Shown one piece after another: positions 1 to 9,500 of a stretch of 10,726 nucleotides of DNA (position 1 is its first letter; each line of letters opens with the position of its first letter). The DNA is from Phoronis ovalis (Eukaryota > Phoronida > Phoronidae), in assembly GCA_028565635.1 (NCBI GenBank), contig JAOXYB010060657.1:1-10726 (forward strand), in the 5' to 3' direction. The position numbers and the translations under genes were made by a program. Below the pieces are notes generated by a model, which was given only the letters and a program-made list of their open reading frames with translations, had not been told where the DNA came from and searched no databases.

Positions 1-383
1 CCCTACTAAGTCTACACCTCAAGTTTGGTACCTGTAGCTCAAAGCGTTTCTAAAATATAGATGTTTGAAAATTGGAAAAAAAAAAAGAAAAAAAAGAAAA
101 AAAGATACAATCTCAATAGATTGCACTTGCTGTGCAACCTAAATATATAAGTCTTACTGCACAGGCAATCTTAAAGGGAATGCTATCAAATGTTCCTTTT
201 TATCTTGGTTGATTATTACATACAATTGGTTGACATTCATGCCAAATAAATTCGCAAACATTGAAATGCAAGTTACAACTTGTAATCCTGCACAACCATA
301 CAAACGAAAGACCTTATTCCATTTTCCGTCTCGCATAACAACTCGAAAAATGTGATGCTATTCTAGAAAATAAAACTAAATAC
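1..383 (-). other. Partial intron 13 of GCC2
   Basis: AT-rich sequence that should be the start of the next intron. The minus-strand frame at 154-336 has no coiled-coil character and no family match. No clear AATAAA or ATTAAA signal on the minus strand supports a transcript end here. Confidence 0.6.
76..105. repeat. A-rich simple repeat (polypyrimidine on the gene strand)
   Basis: A run of about 30 bases is almost pure A on the plus strand, interrupted only by single G bases. On the gene strand it is a long T-rich tract inside intron 13. It could be a slipped microsatellite or the tail of an old retroposed copy. No matching body is visible beside it. Confidence 0.85.
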
Positions 384-546
384 CCAGTTCAGTCTCCAAA
401 GCTTTCAGTTGATCTTGTTGCCGTGTAATGTCTTCTTCCAGTTGCCCTATTTTAGCATCTCTTTCATCAATTTTCTCATGCAGATTTTCAACTGTTCTCT
501 CGTAATCAGCCATTTCTAAGTCCATCATACTGTTTTGTTTGACTTT
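384..546 (-). CDS. GCC2: GCC2 exon 13, last coding exon in window
   Basis: The acceptor GTTGAACAG is followed by KVKQNSMMDLEMADYERTVE and then NLHEKIDERDAKIGQLEEDI, ending in LKALETEL. Human GCC2 has TTLMNMEIADYERLMKEL and EDLEQEIKIQKQKQETL here, an unmistakable match. The frame reaches a TAG at 376-378 after only GI, so the exon must leave the frame before that. The best border is CTGG|GTATTT (exon end 384), which is phase 1 and weak at +4 to +6. The following exons and the GRIP domain are not in the window. Confidence 0.85.
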
Positions 547-3500
547 CTGTTCAACAGATAACACACAATGCACACAAATCAATTTTTTTCCAACCCACTT
601 TTTATAAGCAGCAATAAGGGACAGTTTCAGAAAAATAACAGGAGTCAAGGAAGGCAGATTTTTTCAGAGCCCACCACCTATTTTTATATTATATTACCTA
701 CATTACCCATACTAAACAAATTATAGGAAATAACAATCACCGATACGACAAAATTACATGCTGCCTTCTAGACTACCATGTCATTTTCCCTAGAACAGTC
801 CTAAAAGGAAACAAACATATTAAACAAATTAAATACTGCACTTATTTTAAATATTGTCCTATAATCAATTTTAAATGCTATACCTTATGCCAGAGTTTTT
901 ACCAATTTTACAAGCTATGGCTTAAGACACACAAAATGATGCATATCATACATATAGTAAGTAACAGATTTACCTTTAGAGCGGTCTGCAATTCTTTTTT
1001 AGTGTTATCAAGTTGCAGTTCAATTTTTTTTACATCACTTGCATGTTTAGCTTTAATTTTTTCAATTTCATCTTCAAAGGTAGAAATCTTATCAAGCAAC
1101 TGAAAAGAAATTAAAAGTTCAATTTCTACTTAATTAATATTCTTACCTTTATATTCAAAATTTAATTATACTTGTGTCTTTAAAACATAGTACAGTGAAA
1201 CTTTAAACATCTTCAAACTTGTGTGCAAAGCCCAAAAGAGATTTGTTGGGGCAAATTCTGTTTTTCTTGAACTTTATCAAAAAACATTTGCAAAATTTAT
1301 AATCTTTGTTTGTATTAGTCTTGAAAAACTAAGTGCATGTCTTACTGGTAGAAGACTGGTTATTTTGTATTGAAAGCAGTAGAGTAAACAATGGGACTGA
1401 ATTGCAGCTATCAAAGGGCAGCTCTAAGGACTATAGATTTTGCGACTACTGTACCTTCAGATTTTCTTGTTCCAGGTGCTCCTGTTGCAGCTTTAAAGAA
1501 CATTTTTCTGACTGCGACATCTGAAGTTTATCTTGGACATTAGTAAGCTCAGACTCCAGTACCTGTGTAGACAACACAAATCTAAACGAGCACCTTTCAT
1601 TCAATGCTTTAGTATTTGAGTGATGAGATATTTAAAAAAAGGATGCAATTTTGTTGCTACAGACTTTAGTTACCTTATTTAAAAGTAAGAAATTCAAGTT
1701 AAAGTAAGCAAATTTACATATCATGGCTTGCACTTATAATAGGACAATAAAAGCTTCATACTATCATATTTTACATTCTGAACGAGTCTTAGGATAGTGC
1801 AAGAAAACACCATCCGTAGTGGTAATTTGCATATAACCTGCAAGAAAGTTTCAGGAAGTGCAAAAAGTAAGTGTTTCTCACAGATCCTGGCATAAGAATT
1901 GCAAGGATGCATATTCAAAACATATCCAGCTTTTTATCATCACTCAGACAATTATACCAAAAGCTTTGATTGTAGGCTTACAGGTTTACTTGTGTTGATT
2001 AAATATTAAATATTTATACTTTTATTACACCTAATTAGAGATTCATGAGGAGAAAGATACCTTTTTATTGCAAAGTAACTCTTCTATCTGTTTTTCACAA
2101 CTCTGTCTTTCGTCGTCTTTGCTCAAAAGCTGCTGTTTAAAATCAATGGAATTCTCTGCAGCTTTCCCCAAATCATTCTCTAATGATGCAACCTTACACT
2201 TTTCAGCTTCCAACATATCTTGAAGCTTGTTGCATTCCATCTGTAGCATCTAGGAGAAATAAGAAATTATTAATTAATAGAAAATCTATCTATTTTTACT
2301 AGTCATAATAGACTATTTACATGTACTTGAGGACACCATCACAGGATCCTTTTGATACTGGCATCTTTCAGTTGAATATAATTCTTTTTTTTAAACTGGA
2401 CTTCAGCAAAATACATTAAATGGTGAAATATAATCAGAGTTATAAAGAATATTAAATAACAAATTGTTATGTAATGAAATACGAAATTAAATATAAATAA
2501 ACGAAGATAACATTTTTTTGGTTTGTGCTCAGTATGCAAAGGAAACGGTGAATGCAGTATTTTGTGAAGGAATCTGAGAACTGGGAAGAGTTCCTCTGCA
2601 CCAGCCATTTTGTTATATTTTAATAAGTTACCGTAGTACAAACCAGTGTTACGCTACAGTTATGTTATTCATTTGGAAAAAAACATGCTTTATTATCATA
2701 CAATGAAAAATAACCTAGTCTAACAGATATACAAAGTTGTGCATAAGAATACATACCAAATCTTTAAGACATTGTTCAATCACAAAATGAGACATGATGA
2801 AAAGGTTTTGTTCCATGACTGGTGACTCCATCAAGTACATACAAATGGTCTATAGAATATCTTTCTAAAACTGATATTTCATTATTTCAGTAATCATCGT
2901 CAACATACCTTATAATTATCAAACTGTTGGCTGGTGTTGGAATCAGTGGACTGAGACAGTTTGTTGACATCAGACAGTTTAGTCATCAGTTCATCTCTCT
3001 CAGCAGACATTGTTTTCAATTCTTCTTTTACAGCAGCAACCTAAAATTATTTGGTAAGTTGTTTAACATGCTAATAGGTTTTAAAATTACATTCACAAAG
3101 CCAGTCACAATTACTTAAGTCAAAAGCTTAAAGTGCCTGCTGAAAAAAAGTACCTACTTGCAACATTCAGCAAATCCAAAGAGTTGAGTGCACGTTATTT
3201 TGTCCAGAATCAAACTGTCAATCTAACTGCGCATCAGTTTAATTCAGTGATTAAAACTTAACATGTTTTTGCAATTCCATGTTACTGAAGAAAATTTAAT
3301 ACTTGGATCTTTACAAATAATTACTTAAAAGCTACCTTTTTATTCACTTCAGCCAGTTCCTTCTTAGCCTTGATAGCCAACTGCTTGAACTTATTACTTT
3401 TGTCTTCAGCTTCTTTTAACTTTTGCTCTAAGTTATTTATATTTTCACCTTCAGGATTAGCAGATGACTACAACAAAAGTCAAGAAAGTAAAATCATACT

Positions 3501-6500
3501 ACCATATGATTAGACATGTTTTAACATTCCTACACGTCAAGCATAAACTCATGTTGAGAGGTAATATCCTCAAAGTTTATTCTAAAACAATGTTAGAAAC
3601 ATCCTGTTTAATTTAATTACTCAGTCCACTTGAACTCATCGACTTTTAGGGATATATGTTCATGCATTATCAGAAGTTACATATCAGGCTGTTTACCTAT
3701 TGTCGCTTTCCGTCAGCAATTACCTATTTATGCATAATTATATAATTTTATGATGTTTGAATAAATGTGACCATTTTGCAGAATGAAATCCCACTACTTA
3801 TCTCACCTCAACCCCTCACAAAAATTCTGCGTGAAATTACCTGCTGAATTTCCTGTGCTTGTCTCTCTCTCGCCATATGTTCATTTTTTAGCTCAAATTC
3901 TCTGATATCTGCCTTCATGAGTTCATTTTCTGTTGTTATCTTCAAAATGTTATCTTTTGAAATTTCAACCTCTTGTGACAAGAGTTCTAGTTTAGCAAGC
4001 ACATTTTCCTTTTCCAGCTTCTCTGTTTCGTATTTTTCTTGAATGTCATAAAATTGTGAGGCGGTTTCTTCAGTATTTCGTTTGATATCCTCCATCTCAT
4101 TTCTATATTGTTCTTTTTCATTCAAAACACACTGCATATCTTGAAGCAATTTTTCTTTTTCTGTATAAAGAGCATCAAAATCGTCTTTGAATTTTTTAAT
4201 GATTTCATCTTTCTCATGCTTAGAATCTTCATTTTTTGCACATAATAAATTATTTTCTTCTTTCAATTGTTTTAATAAATCTTCAAGATTGTTGCAGGTC
4301 TGCTTCTGACTTTCATATTCATCCTTCAAAGTGCTCAACTCGCCAGCCATTTTTGAGTTTTGTTGCAATTTATGTTCATGTTCTAGTTGGACACGCACCA
4401 GATTTTCTTTCAGAGCTTCATACTCAACAGTTACAGACTTTAATTGTTCTTCTAAACCACTGACCATTCTCTCTCTCTCTTTAACTGCAACATCTAACTG
4501 TGTGTTAACTTGTTCTTTTTCTGACTTCAGTGAAATGATTTCTTCCTGAAAAGATGCCATATCAGAAGAAGAACTTGATGCCCCCTCTTTCAATTGTTTC
4601 AGAATGACCACAGTTTCTTCATGTTCAGTTTTCAACATGTCATATTTAGTTTCAACAGTTTGTGAATTTAAATTCACCTCTTCAAATATCTTTTCCAAAT
4701 CTGAAAATTTGGCTTTTTCAATTTCCAATATTTCTTTATTTCTTGCAGTAGCCTGATCAAGATTTTCTTGCAATGAAAGACATTGGACATGCAGATTTTG
4801 ATTAATTTGTTCTAGTTGTCTCAAGTTTGCATAATTTTCTTGTAACTCATGTTCCAGATCTTTGACTTTTGTAGCCAAAACTTCAACATCTTCATTATGT
4901 TTAGATTTCATTGAGACATTTTCAGTCAGCACTTCTTCCAATTTCTGCGAAATTTCACTTGTAGACTTTTCAAACTCTACTGCCCTTTCTCTTTCAGATT
5001 TCAGTTGTACTTCATATTCACACTTTTCCTTTTCTAAATTCTCTAGCTCTCCTTTCACTAGTTTTAAATTATTTTTAAGTTCTTCAAATTTTATAGTATA
5101 TTCATTCGAGTCTGCTATATTTGATTCAGCCACTGTCTGATTTTCTTGAATTTTAACATTCAGCGATTCATTTTCAGATTTCAATTGTTCAATTTCATCT
5201 TCCAACTGCTGTCTGGCATTTTGTAGAGTCTGAACATCAGAGACAGATGACTGAAGGCTTTTAATTTCAGTTTCCAATTTCTGATTGTCAAGTTCTAACA
5301 CATGTAGTTTTTCTTCTAAATTATCTTTTTCCTGTTTACTGCTTTTCTGTAATTCAACAACACCTAATTTTAAATTTTCATTGTCTAACTTCAATTGCTC
5401 AGTTGTCTGCTCCAAACCTTCTTTCATAGATTGTACATTCTGTAAAGATTTTGTTAAATGTTCATTTTCAGCTTTTGTCTGATCATATTGTTCTATTAAA
5501 CTTTGTTTTTCTATTAACAGCACAGCTTGTTTGCTTTCTAATTCAATCAATGTACCTTGGCACTCATCTAAATCTGATCTGCCTTTACTCGATTCTGAAA
5601 GTTGTTTTTCCAATACTTCAATCCTAGCTGAATTCCGATTTTTTAACTCAGCCAATTTTTCTGTTTCAGTTTTCAACTTATTCCTTGCGTTTGTTAATTC
5701 TTCTACCAAAAATTTCAATTTGTGAATTTCTTCTGCCAGTGGCACACCACCAGTTTTTAGCTGACATATTTCATCACGCAATCCATCCCGTTCATTTAAA
5801 GCTTCCTGCAAGGTCAACGTCAATTCATCTACTTCCCGTCGACATGCTTCTTCACGCTCTTCAGCACTGAAAAGATCATCTGCTACTTTGTCTTTATCTT
5901 CATGAATCATTTGCATCATGTTTTCCCATTCATTCATTTTATCTTCTGCCTCTTTTAAAGATTGCTTTATTTTATCATTTTCTTCCTTTAAACTTATACA
6001 TTTTTGCTTCAGTTTTGTTACTTTTACCATAGATTGTTCATGCTGATATTTCACCTCAGTTAGTTCATTCTCTTTCTCCTCACATACAACTATAGATTGT
6101 TCATGCTGAGCTTTCAACTCGGCCAATTCTTTCTCCTTCACCTCACATATTGCCTGCAGTTGTTCTGCATCTGATTTTACTTCACTACTCCTTCCAAGAT
6201 TATCGTTTTTTAACTGTTCACATTCTTGTATTATTAATTCTTTGTCTGATTTAAGCTCTGCATAGCTGTCTTGCAGATTCTTAAAAATGTCAGCTTGATG
6301 TGCAATATGTTCTTTCATTTTCACTATCTCTTGCTCTTTTAGCTGCATATCGGACTTCAATTGCCAAGTCTCCTTGTCACAAGATAGACGTTCCTGTTGT
6401 ATTTCAGTCAGATTAGCTTCAAGTTCCTGTACCAACAAGCTTAGTTTCTGCTTATCGTCTTCTAAAAGTAAAACTGTCTCTTTATCAATGGCATCTTGAC

Positions 6501-9500
6501 TATGACTTTGTCGCAACTTTTCAATCTCCTCCTGCAGTAATTTGACTTTCTGAATCCATTCCATTTCATTACATTCAGAATTTTCAAAGGAAGATTTTAA
6601 TGCTTGATTTTCTTCATCTATCTTTGAGTTAGTGTCTGTAAGTTCTTGTACAGTTTTTTCAAGGTTTTTTACTTGCTGAGTTAGTTGGGTGATCTCTTTT
6701 TCCGACGGTTGGAAAGCATTGTCAAAAGTACTCTTCTCTCTCTGAAAACAAAATAAATACATCAATACATGCATGTATGACACAGCATATGCAGACTTTA
6801 CAACAAGATAACTGTAACAGTACAAAAACGAAATTCATAGTTTTATTAAACAGATATGATATTAGCTTACAGTTTTTTAAGATTGTAGTAAGAGCTTTTG
6901 GCACTGTCTCAGAATGACAAAGGTTCTGCGAATAACTTGAGAACTAGCAAAACTGTTAGATAAAATAAATAGCAAATGACTAAAATCACCATAATTATAA
7001 AACTGCTATATAAAATATAAAGCTAGTTAATGCTATAGTATACAAATTACATATCGGTACAATGTAACTAAATACATTTTCCAGTGCAGTGTAAACACAT
7101 ACATAAAGTACCTCCATTTGACTCTGCAGTTGTTCTATTTGGATACTGTACTCTTTATTTTTTGCTGTTAGTGACAATTCAATATTTTGACTTTGACTTA
7201 GTTGCTCAGCTGTGAATGTTTTAAGGGATTTCAAAGCTTCATCTCTGGCCACTGTTAACAAGTCAACTTGTTCCTTCCAGTCCTACAGTGTAGAATTAAA
7301 TACTAGAATCATATTAAAGTCACTTATTGAAATGGTTGAATGATTTGTATACACCAAAGCTAGGGTACACAAACTTGGGTAAGGTATTAGCTTGATTAAT
7401 ATTATTAAAATTTCAAAAAATACAGGATACACTAAGCAAAACAGAAACTTCAGTATTTACCAAAAGTCCACATTAACATTCATATTGCAGTATGTAGTTG
7501 TTTATCATATCTTTACACAGCATTTTAACCAACTTGTACTGATATAAAAGTGGTCCACAGCATATTTGCTCGAAGCAATTTTTGTAACTTAAAACTATCA
7601 GCACCTTCCAAAATTTATTTCTGGTAGCATAACACATATAAGGAAAGCAATATAACTTCAAAATAGTAGCATAAACGAAAAACCTTATTTTCCTGCAACA
7701 GTTTACTCTGTTCTTCTTGCATGCACTGGAGTGTGGAAGTCAATGTTTCATTTTTCATTTGCAAACATTCAATCTGCTCCTCCAATTCCTAGCCAAACAA
7801 GAAACTTTCAAATCAGTTTACACGATTTGACAATTATCAGGTCTGGACCATAGGAAAAAATGATCATGACCTGTTGCCTAATGTGTATTTTGATCATAGT
7901 TATTTTAAAATACAAGAAATTATCAATTAAACATCTTTAATATGTACAAAAGAATTAAATAGTAACTCCATATATCTTTAAATAGAACCCCAAAATGTAC
8001 AGACACATAAAAGTAATTCAAGAATTGTTACCAGTGGTCACCACCACAGATGAAATGTTAAACATTACACAGTTTATGAATTTTTAAAAAATATTTGAAG
8101 TTTAACTGAAATTGAATGAATAATTTCTTTACCTTATTTCTTCGATAAATGTTTGCAAGTTTCCCTTCCATAACCTGAATTTGTTCTGCTGATTTCACTT
8201 GTGACTCCTGTGCAGCATTATAAGCTTGTAACAGTTCTTCCTTCTCAGCTTGAACACTCGCACAATCATCTCTGGATGACTTAAAAAAGAACAAAACATT
8301 TTATGGAAATTATTCTAGTTGTAGGTGCATCATGAAGCTCATAAATGTAAAACTGGTTTCGATATATGAACATATACAAAAAATAAATATGTGCACCTTT
8401 TTTGAAACTAGTTCTTTACTACAGGTAATGCCGAGATTGTATAAATGTAATCCAGGTAAAAAACCAACAGATAGCAATCTCTTTGATTTTTAAAAATTAT
8501 GTTACAAATTAGTAAACTGAAACAAATATTAATATATTTTAGAATGGAAACACAGCAAATGGTACTGGTGATATTAAAACTACTAATATATTGCATCCAG
8601 ACATGAGGCAGGTTAACAGCTGAACTGATATACCTCCATTTTCTCTTCAGTTAAATCAGCCTTTCTCTGAGACTGCAAGTCCTCAACCTGTTTTGACAGT
8701 TCTGAAATAATTACACATTAATTGAAATGGATAATATATGATGTGTATAGATGTTACAAATAGAATGCTTCGATAAATGACAGTGCATAAAGTGACTGCT
8801 AAAGGTTGTATAGCATAGAGTATCTAGGTGTATGACTTACGTGATATATCTAAAATCATGAATATTTCATGTCTTCAGATAATTTTTTAATTATAATATT
8901 AATACATATAGTAGGTTAACTAAAGAATTATGAAAGCATCTTATAAAAAGTTTATTAATTATGCATTGATATATTGCATGATACATTATAATTATCTGAA
9001 CATATCTATCTTTCACCATACATTGATTCACAGTCAGCATCACAATATTTTTCAAAATAATTTGAAAGTTTGATTATCTATTTTGTCAACTGAATTTACC
9101 TTCACATTTTGCTTTGCTCTTTTGCAAGAGCACTGTCTGTTTCTTAACATATTTAACGAGATCCTCTTTGGCCAAGGTATCCAACTGTAAAAGCAAACAA
9201 TATTTATAATACTTGAAAACAGTTTTTGTATTTTATATGCTTAAATTTTACTGTAAGATAGATACATGTATGCATGTATTGATCTTTTAACAAAGAGAAA
9301 TGGTTGACTGATCCATTGTATTATTTATTGCTGTTCAAAAAAAACTATTTTGGATGACCTTTAAAAATTCCTTTTTGGGCTACTGCATAAGAGATATAAT
9401 AAAGTATTACAGATATGCAAAAGCATGTATTTCAGACACTGTAAATTTTATTGTAACTGGTGCATAAGCTACATGTATAATTGCAGCATTGTCAGATGAT

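Noticed and set aside
32-49. An 18-nt micro-exon on the minus strand, after a TTTTAG acceptor, reading KRFELQ with a GTACC donor
   Set aside because: It reads openly only in phase 0, but exon 13 ends in phase 1. In the required phase it meets a stop, and it has no match to human GCC2.
154-336. Minus-strand open frame of about 60 codons
   Set aside because: No coiled-coil pattern, no family match and no supporting splice borders. It lies where intron 13 should be.
2339-2641. Minus-strand 100-codon open frame with hydrophobic stretches resembling membrane segments
   Set aside because: It is inside intron 9, and its Phe/Ile/Tyr/His-rich composition is what AT-rich noncoding DNA gives. Exons 9 and 10 join well without it.
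2758-2800. Possible extra exon ending CTTAAAGATTTG|GTATGT
   Set aside because: No good acceptor with an open in-phase frame, and human GCC2 has no extra residues between the parts coded by exons 9 and 10.
4862-5140. Plus-strand Ser/Phe-rich open frames inside the giant exon, and similar ones from 4236 to 5870
   Set aside because: They are antisense shadows of a Glu/Lys-rich coding exon, whose complement naturally gives Ser, Phe and Leu.
3808-6825. The giant exon as a separate single-exon gene starting at an internal ATG near 6825
   Set aside because: The extra N- and C-terminal residues are intron-like, and exact GT-AG borders at 6741 and 3841 join it in frame to exons with clear GCC2 matches.
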